The notes: a model not told the origin generated them from the sequence alone. Positions 24,151-32,968 are shown, counted from the stretch's first letter. The stretch is DNA of 34,513 nt from Chloroflexota bacterium (GCA_009839925.1 VXOS01000091.1:1-34513); one strand, 5' to 3'. Translations and numbers: made by a program.

Positions 24151-24169
24151 GTCCCTCGAGGGCGTCAGC

Positions 24170-25453
24170 TCAGCTCGTGATCCAGGCGCGCAGTACCGCC
24201 TCGACCGTGATCGATTCGCCGGCGCGGACCACGGTCAGCGAGACCGTGTCGCCCACGTCGTGGCTGTCGATGATCCGGGCGAGCTCCTGCACGTCGTTCG
24301 CCGCGACGCCGTCGATCGCGGTGATCACGTCGCCGCCTCGATCGAGGCCGGAGCCGTCATCCTCCGAGGCCGCGACCAGGCCGGCGGCGTCGGCCGCCCT
24401 GTCCGGCACGACGTGGGTGATGTAGACGCCTCGCTCGATGTCGAGGCCGGCATCCTCGGCGCTGATCACGTCCAGCCCGACTCCGGCGATGCCGAGCTGC
24501 GGGTGCTCGATCTCCTCGCCCGCGATCAGCGCGGGGATGAAGCGCAGCGCCGTGTTCGAGGGCACCGCGTAGCCGACGCCGACGAACACCCGCTGGCCGT
24601 AGGGGTTCTCGAGCGCCGTGTTGATGCCGATCACCTGGCCGCGGCCGTTGAAGAGCGGACCGCCCGAGTTGCCGGGGTTCACGGCGGCGTCGGTCTGCAG
24701 CACGCCGCGGATCCTGTGCCCGCCCGGTTCGCCGTCGGACTCCCGCCCAAGGCCGCTGATGATCCCCGAGGTGACGGTGAAGCCGAGCCCGAAGGGGTTG
24801 CCGATCGCGAACACCGGCTCGCCGACGCGGACCGCGCCGGAATCCCCGAATGCGGCCGCGGTGAGGGATTCGACGGGCAGGTCGGCGCGAATCACCGCCA
24901 GATCATTCCCGGCGTCGGCGCCCATCACTTCCGCCGTCGCTGTCGTGCCGTCGCGCAGCTCGACGACGATGCTCGTGGCGTCCTCGATCACGTGGCGGTT
25001 CGTCAGGATGTGCCCGTCACGGTCGATCACGATGCCGCTTCCCGTGCCCGAGCTGCCGACGCGAATCCGCACGATCGACGGCATGACCTGTTCGACGAGG
25101 TCCGGCAGGCCGGGCAGCGCCGCCGTCGCTTCCCCGGTCAGGGTCGGCGTCGCGGCGGCCTCGGGGGTCGCGCTGGGCGATGCGGTCGCCGTCGGAGTTG
25201 CGGCCGGGGTGGCGGCTGGCGTCACGGCGGTCGCTGGCGAGGTGGCCGCGGGGCGCGCTGCCGGTATGGGCGGCGCGGTGGCCGCCGGCGCGAATCGGTC
25301 CGCGGGAGTGGCGGTCGCCACGGCGACGCTGCTCGCGGGCGCTACGCCCTCGCGTTCGCCCGCGACGTTGACGGCCAGCAGGCCGCCGAGCGTCATCGAG
25401 GCGATGATGACGACGGCCATTGCGATGGCGTTGGTCCAGGTGCTTCGCCGCAT
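24170..25453 (-). CDS. HtrA/DegP-type membrane-anchored serine protease with PDZ domain
   Basis: A 427-residue protein. One N-terminal membrane helix (about 8-30) is followed by a Pro/Ala/Thr-rich linker (36-110) and an S1C protease domain with an intact triad: H154 (LTNRHVIED), D184 (NDLAVI) and S263 (NPGNSGGPL). A single PDZ domain (about 320-424, GVYITHVVPDRAADAAGL then DVITAIDG) completes it. This is the usual layout of actinobacterial and Chloroflexota HtrA/PepD quality-control proteases acting outside the membrane. The ATG has a GGAGGTGCAAG site. It lies 90 nt downstream of the carbonic anhydrase gene on the same strand. Confidence 0.92.
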   Translation of the reverse strand: MRRSTWTNAIAMAVVIIASMTLGGLLAVNVAGEREGVAPASSVAVATATPADRFAPAATAPPIPAARPAATSPATAVTPAATPAATPTATASPSATPEAAATPTLTGEATAALPGLPDLVEQVMPSIVRIRVGSSGTGSGIVIDRDGHILTNRHVIEDATSIVVELRDGTTATAEVMGADAGNDLAVIRADLPVESLTAAAFGDSGAVRVGEPVFAIGNPFGLGFTVTSGIISGLGRESDGEPGGHRIRGVLQTDAAVNPGNSGGPLFNGRGQVIGINTALENPYGQRVFVGVGYAVPSNTALRFIPALIAGEEIEHPQLGIAGVGLDVISAEDAGLDIERGVYITHVVPDRAADAAGLVAASEDDGSGLDRGGDVITAIDGVAANDVQELARIIDSHDVGDTVSLTVVRAGESITVEAVLRAWITS

Positions 25454-25543
25454 CTTGCACCTCCGTGGCGTGCCGGGAGGACAGCGGCTGCGAATTGTGC
25501 GCGCCGCAGATCCACCGTACGGCCGCGCGCCATAACCGGAGCG

Positions 25544-26110
25544 TTAAGTGACTGTGTGTTCTGGAGCGTCCGCCGGAGGGGTCCAGACAGTGCGATCCTC
25601 GATGCCCTCGGCGCGGTAGCGCGCCGCATTCTCGGAGTAGGGCATCGGGCCTTCGGACTCGCGCTTGAGGCGCTCGATGCGGTCCGGCGCGGCCTCCCGC
25701 ACCTTGCCCGGCACGCCGAGCACGAGCGAGTAGGGAGGCGTCTCCATCCGCGGGGGCACCAGTGCGCCGGCGCCGACGATCGAGTTCGCTCCGACCACCG
25801 CGCCGGGCATCACGGTGGAGTTGTTGCCGACCAGCACTCCGTCGCCGATCTCCTTGCAGTGAATGACGACGGCGTGGCCGATCGTGACGTCGTCGCCGAT
25901 CGTCAGCGGCTCGTCGTTGTGGATGACGACGTTGTCCTGCACGCTCACGTCCGCGCCGATGCGGATCGGCGCGTAGTCGCCACGGATCACCGCGCCCGGC
26001 CAGACAGAGCTGCGCTCGCCGATCACGACGTCGCCGATGATCGTCGCGCCTGGCGCGAGCCAGGCGCTGTCAGCGATCTGCGGGGTCTTGCCGTCGAACG
26101 GAATGATCAC
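25544..26110 (-). CDS. Gamma-class carbonic anhydrase family protein
   Basis: A 188-residue left-handed beta-helix protein made of hexapeptide repeats. The zinc-binding histidines H64 (VVIHNDEP), H79 and H84 (GHAVVIHCK) match the gamma-carbonic anhydrase pattern. R43 and D45 (VIRGDYAPI) and Q58 (VQDN) are the conserved trimer-interface and active-site positions. It is of the CamH/YrdA-like short type without the acidic loop of Cam, so activity should not be taken for granted. The ATG overlaps the SppA stop by 4 bp (ATGA). A C-terminal helix and tail extend to 188. Confidence 0.88.
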   Translation of the reverse strand: MIIPFDGKTPQIADSAWLAPGATIIGDVVIGERSSVWPGAVIRGDYAPIRIGADVSVQDNVVIHNDEPLTIGDDVTIGHAVVIHCKEIGDGVLVGNNSTVMPGAVVGANSIVGAGALVPPRMETPPYSLVLGVPGKVREAAPDRIERLKRESEGPMPYSENAARYRAEGIEDRTVWTPPADAPEHTVT

Positions 26111-26922
26111 GGCCGGCCGCCCGTGTAGAGCGCGTAGCCGCCTCCCGACGGCAACGAGGAGTCCAACTCCGTGAGCAGGCCGGCGACCAGCGCCGCCGAG
26201 GCGCGGCCGAGCAGCAGCCCGCGCAGCCCCTTGCGGGGGCGCACGAGGCGTACGCGCCGCGGCGTCTGCGCCTGATCCGCCGCCCAGTCGATCACGTCGT
26301 CGAGGTCGCCGGTGGCGTCGATCAACTCGCGCTCGATCGCGTCTGCGGCGGCGTAGACCTCGCCGGTGGCGAGCTCGCGCACGCGCTCCGGTTCGAGGCC
26401 GCGATCGCTCGCGACGCCCTCGACGAACAACTCGTAGAGCGTGTCGAGCAGGCGCTGCTCCTTCTCGCGCTCTTCCTCGGTCGGCTCGCGGAAGGGGGAG
26501 AGCATGTCCTTGAGGCGGCCGGACTTGCCGACGTGCATCTGCACGCCGAGGCGATCGAGCGCCTCGTACACGATCGGCCGATAGGAGATCACGCCGATCG
26601 CGCCGACGATCGCCGACGGCAAGGCGACGATCCGCTCACAGGACGCGGCGATCATGTAGCCGCCGGAGGCGCCGATCCCGCCGATGAAGGCGACGGTCGG
26701 CTTCTCCTCGCGCAACCGCCTGACGGCGCGCGCGATCATCTCCGAGCCCACCGCCGTGCCGCCGGGCGAGTCGATGTTGAGGACGACGGCGCGTACCGAT
26801 TGGTCCTCGCGCAGCCGCGCGAGCAGGCGCGCGAAGTCCATTGGACGGACCGCCGGTCCGATCATCCCCTGGAGGTCTACGACGGCCACCGACGGGGGCC
26901 GCATCCGGTCCAGCCACTGCAC
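26107..26922 (-). CDS. sppA: SppA-like signal peptide peptidase (S49), no membrane anchor
   Basis: A 271-residue ClpP-fold serine peptidase with a Ser/Lys dyad: S86 in GGIGASGGYMIAA and K138 in SGRLKDMLSPF. The LNIDSPGGT oxyanion motif and the VGAIGVI segment are present. No N-terminal membrane helix or signal peptide is seen, unlike most bacterial SppA. GTG at 26922 is chosen because GGGGAGG (26931-26937) lies 8 nt upstream; an ATG at 26904 is the alternative. The frame stays open far upstream, but that part is the antisense of the neighbouring lipoprotein gene. It is divergent from that gene and coupled to the carbonic anhydrase. Confidence 0.85.
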   Translation of the reverse strand: MQWLDRMRPPSVAVVDLQGMIGPAVRPMDFARLLARLREDQSVRAVVLNIDSPGGTAVGSEMIARAVRRLREEKPTVAFIGGIGASGGYMIAASCERIVALPSAIVGAIGVISYRPIVYEALDRLGVQMHVGKSGRLKDMLSPFREPTEEEREKEQRLLDTLYELFVEGVASDRGLEPERVRELATGEVYAAADAIERELIDATGDLDDVIDWAADQAQTPRRVRLVRPRKGLRGLLLGRASAALVAGLLTELDSSLPSGGGYALYTGGRP

Positions 26923-27078
26923 GAAACGGGCCTCCCCGCTGCACGAGGAGTGTACGACAACCGCCGCTTCCAACCGCGCCGTGAACGCTGTAGGGATGAC
27001 ATGTACCCGGCAGCGCGGTAGGTTTGGAGCGTCCGGCCGCCGTGCGCGGAGGCGAGACAAGCGCCTGGGGGGGCTTTG

Positions 27079-28908
27079 GTGCTTCGTCGGACGTTGCTGT
27101 GTTTCGCTCTGCTGGCGGTTGCCGTCGCGGCCATCGGCTGCGAGCGGGCGGCCGATCTGATCCCGGGCGAAGAACCCACACCCGCTGCGCCCGCGCCCGT
27201 CCCCACAACTGCTGCCGGAGCCGTCATCACCCCCGTCGCGCCCGCTGCCACACCGGCGGCCGACGCCGCGCCGACACCCGACTCGACGCCAGCGCTGCTG
27301 CTCCTCCCGATGGAGCTGCGGCCCGTCGCCGATGAGGAGCAGGCCGCCATCGCTGCCGCCGAGCAACAGAGCGACGGTGGCGCGGTGGACGCCGCCCAGG
27401 ACGCGAACCCGGACCCGGACGAGTTCCGCACCAGGCTGGCGCGCAGTGTCGTGCAGGTGCTGGTCACCGATCCGGATCGGAGCCCGCCGATCGTTCGCGA
27501 TGGCAGCGGCGTAGTGATCGATGTTGCTCACGGGCTGATCCTGACCAGCTCCCACGTTGTCGACCCCTTCGAGGCGGACGGCACGAGGCGCTACTCGGAG
27601 ATAGCCATCGCCGTCAGTCCGATCCCCGGCGAAGAGCCGGTGATCGCCTACCGCGCCGTCCTCGCGGCGCTCGATCCAGGCTCGGAGCTCGCGGTGCTGC
27701 GAGTCGTGGGCCTGCTTGACGAGATCGGCAAGCCACCCGCTGCCGTCGCGAGCGAGGACGCGGGCAACGGTTCCGGCGACACGGGCGGAGCGCTGCTCGT
27801 GCTGCCGGCGGCCGGGATCGGCGACTCGAACACCCTCACGAACGGCGATTCGCTGCTCATCCTCGGGCACCCGGGGCTGCACCCTTCGGGCGCCGACACG
27901 CCGCAGGCGGTCACGGTTACCGAGGCCACGCTCTCGGGCCGGCGCGGCGATTCAGCGCTCGGCGATCGCGCCTGGCTGAAGACGGACGCGTTGCTGCCGC
28001 ACGGCTACGGCGGCGCGGCCGTCTATAACAGCTCCGGCGAGCTGATCGGCATCGCCGCGCAATCCAACTACGACGCTACCGTGCCGATCGTTCACGTGCG
28101 CCCGCTGGAGCTGGCCGCAACGGTGATCGAGGCGGCGCGCCAGGCACGCGAGGACACGCCCTACCTGCCGCCGCTCTCGCACCCCGGCGGCGTGCCGGGC
28201 ACCTCGCTGGCCGCTCCCGAAGACGGCATCGTGATCGGCGCGCCGCAGTTCGCGGCCGAGGTGATCGAGGAGGACGGCGAGCGCAACCTCTTCGACTACG
28301 GCCGGATCTTCTCCTGGCGGACGCGCGAGCTGCAGTATGAGTTCGTCGCGCAGGGCATCCCGAACGGCGCGATCGTTCAGGAGTTCTGGTACTACTACGA
28401 CTCCTTCCAGGACCATCTCTCTTCCACCTACCGCTGGACGAAGGGCCCCTTCGCCGTGGTATCGGACCGGCTCTCCTCGCCCAACCGTTCCGGCATTCCG
28501 GACGGCAGATGGACCCTCGAGGTGTGGGTCGACGGCCAGTTGCGCGCCTCGGGCCGCGCCTACGTCGGCGTGTGGACGCCCACGCCGTGGGTTGGCCAGT
28601 TGCGCTTCGGCTCGACGATGAGCCGGATCGAGCCCGGCAAGGCCGAGCCGCCCGAGGTGGGCTCGCCCCAGCTGCTGGCGTTCTTCGAGTACCAGGGCGC
28701 CTCGACGGCGGAGCACCTGAGCTGGCGTGTCTTCCGCGACGGCGAACTCGCCTACGAGTCGCCGCCGGTTCCCTGGCTCGGCGGTGAGAGCGGGACCTGG
28801 TGGGTCGGCCTGCCGTTCGAGGACGGCCTGCAGGCGGGGCGCTGGACGTTCGAGATCCTGTTCGACGATGTCGAGCGCGCCAGCGGACGCATCTCAATCT
28901 GGCGCTAG
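27079..28908 (+). CDS. Lipoprotein with degenerate trypsin-like domain and two C-terminal beta domains
   Basis: A 609-residue lipoprotein: hydrophobic signal and lipobox AAIGC (C21), then a Pro/Ala/Thr linker (about 30-75). A trypsin-fold domain (about 118-355) keeps H159 (LTSSHVVD), but the Asp position reads SELAVL (E203), and the usual GNSGGP is PHGYGGAAV, with Gly at the nucleophile position (311). It is therefore probably inactive as a protease. Two similar C-terminal modules follow (about 400-497 and 507-608), both ending GRWT.E......RASGR. Such domains suggest binding or scaffolding at the cell surface. GTG 27079 sits 5 nt after a G-run ribosome site; TTG 27076 is the alternative. The gene faces away from sppA. 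Confidence 0.8.
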   Translation: MLRRTLLCFALLAVAVAAIGCERAADLIPGEEPTPAAPAPVPTTAAGAVITPVAPAATPAADAAPTPDSTPALLLLPMELRPVADEEQAAIAAAEQQSDGGAVDAAQDANPDPDEFRTRLARSVVQVLVTDPDRSPPIVRDGSGVVIDVAHGLILTSSHVVDPFEADGTRRYSEIAIAVSPIPGEEPVIAYRAVLAALDPGSELAVLRVVGLLDEIGKPPAAVASEDAGNGSGDTGGALLVLPAAGIGDSNTLTNGDSLLILGHPGLHPSGADTPQAVTVTEATLSGRRGDSALGDRAWLKTDALLPHGYGGAAVYNSSGELIGIAAQSNYDATVPIVHVRPLELAATVIEAARQAREDTPYLPPLSHPGGVPGTSLAAPEDGIVIGAPQFAAEVIEEDGERNLFDYGRIFSWRTRELQYEFVAQGIPNGAIVQEFWYYYDSFQDHLSSTYRWTKGPFAVVSDRLSSPNRSGIPDGRWTLEVWVDGQLRASGRAYVGVWTPTPWVGQLRFGSTMSRIEPGKAEPPEVGSPQLLAFFEYQGASTAEHLSWRVFRDGELAYESPPVPWLGGESGTWWVGLPFEDGLQAGRWTFEILFDDVERASGRISIWR

Positions 28909-28946
28909 CAGCCCGTCGCCGGCCTCGCCCGGTTCGACGCTCCCGA

Positions 28947-29936
28947 TCAGGTCGCGGCGAGGAATCCGCGCAGCTGCGCGAGGGTGATGTTCGCCCCGCT
29001 CAGGACCAACACCACGCGGCGGCCCGCCAGTCGCTCGCGCGCCTGGTTCGCCGCGGCCAGTGGGGTCGCGCCCGCCGGCTCGACGAGCAGGTGCGCCTGC
29101 TCCAGCAGCTCTACGACTGCGGCCGCGATCGTCTCGTCCTCCACCAGCAGGAAGTCGTCGAGGCGATCCCGCAAGATCGCCTGCGCGCCCTCGAAGCCGA
29201 TGCCCGTCGCCACGCCCTCCGCCATCGTCTCGTCCGGGCGCTCGACGATGCGGCCCTCGCGCCACGAGTCGTGCCCGGCCGGCGCCCGCGCCGACTGGAC
29301 GGCCCAGACCTCGCAGGCCGCGCCGAGACCTTCGCGCGTCAGCACCCAGCCGCAGGCGCCGGAGCCCGCGCCGAGCGGGACGATGGCCAGCTCCGTGTCC
29401 GGCTGCTGTCCGCCGTCCGGGTCGAGCACCTCGAGCGCGCCGGTCGCCACGCCCGGGAGCAGCAGGGGCTCGTCGACCGCGACATAACGCATCGCGTGTT
29501 CGGCGGCGAACTCGAGCGCCGCGGCGTTGGCGGCGTCGAAGCGCGCGCCCTGCTCGCGCACCTCCGCGCCGAGCCGGCGCATCGAGGCGACCTTGTCGGG
29601 GTTCGCCCCCTCCGGGACGAAGACCACCGCGCGCAGGCCGTGCAGCCCGGCGGCGTAGGCGATCGACTGACCGTGGTTGCCCGTCGAGGCTGTCACGAGG
29701 CCCGTCGAGCGCAGCTCCGCGGCGAGCTCGCCGGCGAGGAAGACGCCGCCGCGGATCTTGAACGCGCCGATCGGGTTGGCGAACTCGAGCTTGAGCGAGA
29801 CGTGCGCATCGAGGCGTTCGGACAGCGCGGGCGAGTAGATCAGCGGCGTGGGCAGCGGCAGTAGGCCAGCGAGCGCCTCGGCGGCACGCCGGATCTCCTC
29901 GATGCCCGGCGGCGCCTCGGGCTCGCGCGCCGTCAC
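28947..29936 (-). CDS. ilvA: Threonine/serine dehydratase-like PLP enzyme
   Basis: A 329-residue fold-type II PLP enzyme. The Schiff-base lysine is K60 in IGAFKIRGG, STGNHGQSIAYAA contacts the PLP phosphate region and substrate, and PLGAGSGACG is the glycine loop. There is no C-terminal ACT regulatory domain, so it resembles the short catabolic-type threonine/serine dehydratase rather than feedback-controlled IlvA. Serine racemase or other beta-eliminases remain possible. The GTG at 29936 is chosen because it begins 7 nt after the preceding lipoprotein stop; an ATG at 30011 would overlap that gene heavily. It is the last gene of the ABC transporter operon. With cimA present it is not the only source of 2-oxobutyrate. 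Confidence 0.8.
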   Translation of the reverse strand: MTAREPEAPPGIEEIRRAAEALAGLLPLPTPLIYSPALSERLDAHVSLKLEFANPIGAFKIRGGVFLAGELAAELRSTGLVTASTGNHGQSIAYAAGLHGLRAVVFVPEGANPDKVASMRRLGAEVREQGARFDAANAAALEFAAEHAMRYVAVDEPLLLPGVATGALEVLDPDGGQQPDTELAIVPLGAGSGACGWVLTREGLGAACEVWAVQSARAPAGHDSWREGRIVERPDETMAEGVATGIGFEGAQAILRDRLDDFLLVEDETIAAAVVELLEQAHLLVEPAGATPLAAANQARERLAGRRVVLVLSGANITLAQLRGFLAAT

Positions 29937-29943
29937 CGCTGAG

Positions 29944-30984
29944 TCACTTGATGGTGCCGTCGTCGTTGTAGATCGCGTCCACGAACGAGCCGTCGAAGAC
30001 CGTCGACACATCGACGGGGCTCTCGAAGGCCGGGTCGAACTCGAGCAGGACGCCCTGCAGCGCCTCCCACTGGTCGAGGGTGGCGCGGCCCATGCCGTTG
30101 GCGCGCTGCGCGTTGCGCAGGTCGGTCTCCAGCAGATAGCGCTGGTGTGAGGCGTCCGCGCCCTCGGCGTGGGTGAGCACGATCTCGATCGCGTGCTCGA
30201 TATTCGCCGCGGCGTAGTTGGCGCCGCGCATCGCGGCGCGCACGAACGCCTGCACGAGCTCGCGATCCTCGGCGATCGTGTCCTCGTGCGTGAGGATCGT
30301 CAGGCCGAGCGTGGCGACGCCGTGGTCGGTTGGGTCGAAGACGTTGATCTCGAAGCCGGCGTTGCGGATGCGGTTGGGCTCGTTGCTGAGGAAGACGGGG
30401 AAGACATCCACGCCGCCCTCGATGAAGACGCGCTCGTCGAAGGGCACGCCGATCAGGTTGACGTCGTCCGCCTCGAGGCCCGCCGTTGCGAGCAGGGCGA
30501 GCAGCTCGGCCGGCACGACGCCGGCCTTGAAGCCGACGCTGCGGCCGGCGAAGTCGGCGGGGCTGTCGATGCCGGAGCCGGCGTGCGCGACGAAGCCCTG
30601 GTCGCCGCGCTGCCCGAACAGCGCGACCGCGCGCACCGGGGTCTCGGCCGCGCGGCGCCGCATCAGCTGCGCGGCGGTGCCGGTCGTGAAGTCGACGTCG
30701 CCGGCGAGGAGCAGCTGCAGGTGCTCGCCCTGCGTGGAGTGCTGGATCGTGACGGCGAGGCCCTCCTCGGCGAAGTAGCCCTGCGCGTCCGCGACGTAGA
30801 CGGCGGTGAAGGGCAGCGTCGCCTGAGGCCGGAAGCCGGCCATGAACGTGACCTCGCGCAGCTCGGTTTCGCCCTCGTCGTCGCCGCAGGCCGCGGCAAG
30901 GAGCCCGCCGAGCAGGAGCAGCGCGAGCAGCGCCGCCGCCACGCGGGCGCGCGGGAGCAGGCCCCTCGTCGTCGCTCGCTTCAT
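29944..30984 (-). CDS. NMT1/THI5-like ABC transporter substrate-binding lipoprotein
   Basis: A 346-residue periplasmic-binding-type lipoprotein. The signal ends at LLAAAC (C33), and EVTFMAGFRPQATLPFTAVYVADAQGYFAEEGL (about 43-75) is the typical NMT1/SsuA-like start. DVDFTTGTAAQLMRRRA and DVFPVFLSNEPNRI follow in family order. This group binds thiamine pyrimidine precursors, riboflavin, sulfonates or nitrate. The GYFAEEGL and DVFPVFLSNEPN pattern favours a ThiY/RibY-like ligand, but no TPP or FMN riboswitch is visible to decide. It lies 55 nt downstream of the permease. Confidence 0.85.
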   Translation of the reverse strand: MKRATTRGLLPRARVAAALLALLLLGGLLAAACGDDEGETELREVTFMAGFRPQATLPFTAVYVADAQGYFAEEGLAVTIQHSTQGEHLQLLLAGDVDFTTGTAAQLMRRRAAETPVRAVALFGQRGDQGFVAHAGSGIDSPADFAGRSVGFKAGVVPAELLALLATAGLEADDVNLIGVPFDERVFIEGGVDVFPVFLSNEPNRIRNAGFEINVFDPTDHGVATLGLTILTHEDTIAEDRELVQAFVRAAMRGANYAAANIEHAIEIVLTHAEGADASHQRYLLETDLRNAQRANGMGRATLDQWEALQGVLLEFDPAFESPVDVSTVFDGSFVDAIYNDDGTIK

Positions 30985-31039
30985 CCGTCGCGCCTTCCCT
31001 CGGCCGGTCTCGCGCTCGCCAGCATCGGGGCTGGCGGCC

Positions 31040-32002
31040 TTACGGTCCCGCCGAGGAGTCGTGCCAGAAGAGCAGCCGCCGTTCGAGCAGGGCGAGCGCG
31101 GCGGTGAACGCGACGCCGATCACGGCGAGCACGATGATCGCGCCGAACAGGGTCGGCGTGTCGAAGTCCCCGTGCGCGATCACGATCATCTGTCCGACGC
31201 CGGAGTCCGCCCGGATCCACTCGGCGATCACGGCCCCGATCAGCGCCAGCGGGATCGAGATCCTGAGCCCGGCGAAGAGGTAGGGCAGCGAGGAGGGCAG
31301 CCGCAGCCGCCACAGCACCTGCCAGCGCGAGGCGCCGAGCGCGAGGAAGAAATCGTGCGTGGCCGCATCGATCGTTCGCAGGCCGGTGATCGTGTTCACC
31401 AGCATCGGGAAGAAGGTGATCAGCGCGGCGACGATGAACTTCGGCCACACGCCGAAGCCGAACCAGATCACGATCAGCGGCGCCACCGCGACGATCGGGG
31501 TCACCTTGACGAGGATCGCGAACGGGTAGATCGAGCGCTCGATGATGCGCGAGTGCGCCATCAGCACGCCCAACAGGAAGGCGCTGCCCGCGCCGAGCAG
31601 GAGCCCGCCGAGCGCGTGCTGCGCTGAGACGCTACCCGCCTCGATGAAGCGCGAGGGGTTCTCGCTCAGCGTCTCGATCACCCGCGACGGCGCGGGCGCG
31701 AGGTAGATCGGCACCTCGCGGACGCGGATCCAGAGCTCCCAGACCAGCACCAGCAGCAGCGCGGCGGCGAGCGGCGGCGCGCCCGTCAGCAGCAGCTCGC
31801 GGCGCGAGGGCAGCGCCCAGCCTCGCGCCGGGGGCGGCTGCGCGACGTAGAGCGTCGCGTCCAGCAGGTCGGCCTGGTCGCGCGAGGCCTCGCGTTGCGG
31901 AGGGAGCCGTCGCAGCGAGACACCCGCGCCGGCCTCGGCGGCGGCCTCGCCGGGGATGCCGTCGAGCAGGTCCGCGACGTCCGTGGCGGTCGCGGGGCGC
32001 AT
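31040..32002 (-). CDS. ABC transporter permease (BPD type)
   Basis: A 320-residue inner-membrane permease of the SsuC/TauC/ThiX type. About six hydrophobic segments occur after residue 75. The cytoplasmic EAA loop appears as FFLALGASRWQVLWRLRLPSSLPYLFAGLRI (about 215-245). The first 70 residues are a soluble, Arg/Ala-rich extension that is unusual for the family; an internal start would remove it, but none has an evident ribosome site. Its ATG shares one base with the ATPase stop (TGATG). Confidence 0.85.
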   Translation of the reverse strand: MRPATATDVADLLDGIPGEAAAEAGAGVSLRRLPPQREASRDQADLLDATLYVAQPPPARGWALPSRRELLLTGAPPLAAALLLVLVWELWIRVREVPIYLAPAPSRVIETLSENPSRFIEAGSVSAQHALGGLLLGAGSAFLLGVLMAHSRIIERSIYPFAILVKVTPIVAVAPLIVIWFGFGVWPKFIVAALITFFPMLVNTITGLRTIDAATHDFFLALGASRWQVLWRLRLPSSLPYLFAGLRISIPLALIGAVIAEWIRADSGVGQMIVIAHGDFDTPTLFGAIIVLAVIGVAFTAALALLERRLLFWHDSSAGP

Positions 32003-32799
32003 CAGGCGCCGCCCTCGAGCGCGGCGCGGACGCGCGCGACGTGCGCCGCGAACGGCGGCGTCTCCTCGATACCCTCGGCGCGCGGCCGTGGCAGCTCGAT
32101 CGGCAGGTTGGCGACGACGCGGCCGGGCCCGGGGCTCATCACGACCACGCGGTCGGAGAGCAGCACCGCCTCGCGGATCGAGTGCGTCACGAACAGCACG
32201 GAGATGCGCTCGCGCTCCCAGATGCGCAGCAGCTCACGCCGCAGCTCCTCGCGAGAGAGCTCGTCGAGCGCGCCGAACGGCTCGTCCATCAGCAGCAGCC
32301 GCGGCTCGTGCGCCAGGGCCCGCGCGAGGGCAACGCGCTGGCGCATGCCTCCCGAGAGTTCGCGCGGGTGGAAGTCCGCGAAGGCGCGAATCCCGACCCG
32401 ACCGAGCTGCGCGAGCACGTCGGCGCGGGGGGCGCCCCCCCCGGCCCGCGCGGGCCGCCGCGCGCCCTTTCCCCCCCCCGTGCGCCCCGGCCGCGCGCCC
32501 CGCGCCGGCGGGGCCCGCCCCCCCGCGGGCGCGCCTCGTCGCCGGCCCGGATCCTCGCCCAGCACCTGCACCAGGCCGCTTGAGGGCGTCAGCAGGCCCG
32601 CAGCAATCCGCAGCAACGTCGTCTTGCCGCAGCCGCTCGGCCCGACCAGCGAGACGAACTCGCCCGCGCCGGCCTCGATCGTCACGTTGTCCAGCGAGCG
32701 CAGCGGCGCGGCGCGGCGGCGCGCCGGGTGGCGAGGCGAGGTCGCGCGCAGCGCGAGGGCGCGCGCCGCCCCGCCCGCGGCGGCTGCCTGGTGGCTCAT
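32002..32799 (-). CDS. ABC transporter ATPase with corrupted Q-loop region
   Basis: A 265-residue ABC ATPase: Walker A GPSGCGKT (53-60), signature LSGGMRQRVALARAL (148-162), Walker B LLLMDEPFGALD (168-179) and H-loop VTHS (H206). The segment between Walker A and the signature (about 84-126), which should hold the Q-loop (usually FVFQEPALLPW in this family), is instead a Gly/Arg/Ala/Pro-only stretch encoded by extreme C/G homopolymers at 32421-32556. The frame is kept. A sequencing or assembly error is the likeliest cause; a true loss would inactivate the transporter. The ATG has GGGGAG 9 nt upstream. Confidence 0.8.
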   Translation of the reverse strand: MSHQAAAAGGAARALALRATSPRHPARRRAAPLRSLDNVTIEAGAGEFVSLVGPSGCGKTTLLRIAAGLLTPSSGLVQVLGEDPGRRRGAPAGGRAPPARGARPGRTGGGKGARRPARAGGGAPRADVLAQLGRVGIRAFADFHPRELSGGMRQRVALARALAHEPRLLLMDEPFGALDELSREELRRELLRIWERERISVLFVTHSIREAVLLSDRVVVMSPGPGRVVANLPIELPRPRAEGIEETPPFAAHVARVRAALEGGA

Positions 32800-32873
32800 C
32801 GCCGCTGCTCCCCGTCTCGCGGATGCGGCCGGTTGCTGCCCGCCGCCGCCCGCCGGTAGGCTTCGCGCGGCTC

Positions 32874-32879
32874 ATTGTA
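32874..32879 (-). promoter_or_regulatory. Candidate -10 box of the ABC transporter operon
   Basis: On the minus strand this reads TACAAT (5/6). It would start transcription near 32867, about 68 nt before the ATPase ATG. The -35 region is not convincing. Apart from this and the npdG ribosome site, nothing is seen in the 169-nt divergent gap. Confidence 0.35.
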
Positions 32880-32968
32880 CGGACAGGCGGCGGGGTTGCA
32901 CCGGGCTCCTCGCGCCGACCCGGCGGGCAACCGTCGACGGCCGACAACCGAGGAATCGAGGACTGCCG

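Noticed and set aside
24260-26128. 622-codon plus-strand open frame opposite the HtrA and carbonic anhydrase genes
   Set aside because: The real, motif-rich proteins are on the minus strand; this frame is rich in Arg, Asp, Gly and Val repeats typical of antisense translation.
26923-27882. Long N-terminal extension of SppA (about 320 extra codons)
   Set aside because: It runs antisense through the start of the lipoprotein gene; a strong Shine-Dalgarno site selects GTG 26922 and the extension has no domain.
32800-32968. TPP or FMN riboswitch for the NMT1-type transporter
   Set aside because: No thi-box (CTGAGA...ACC) or RFN core is visible in the divergent gap on either strand.
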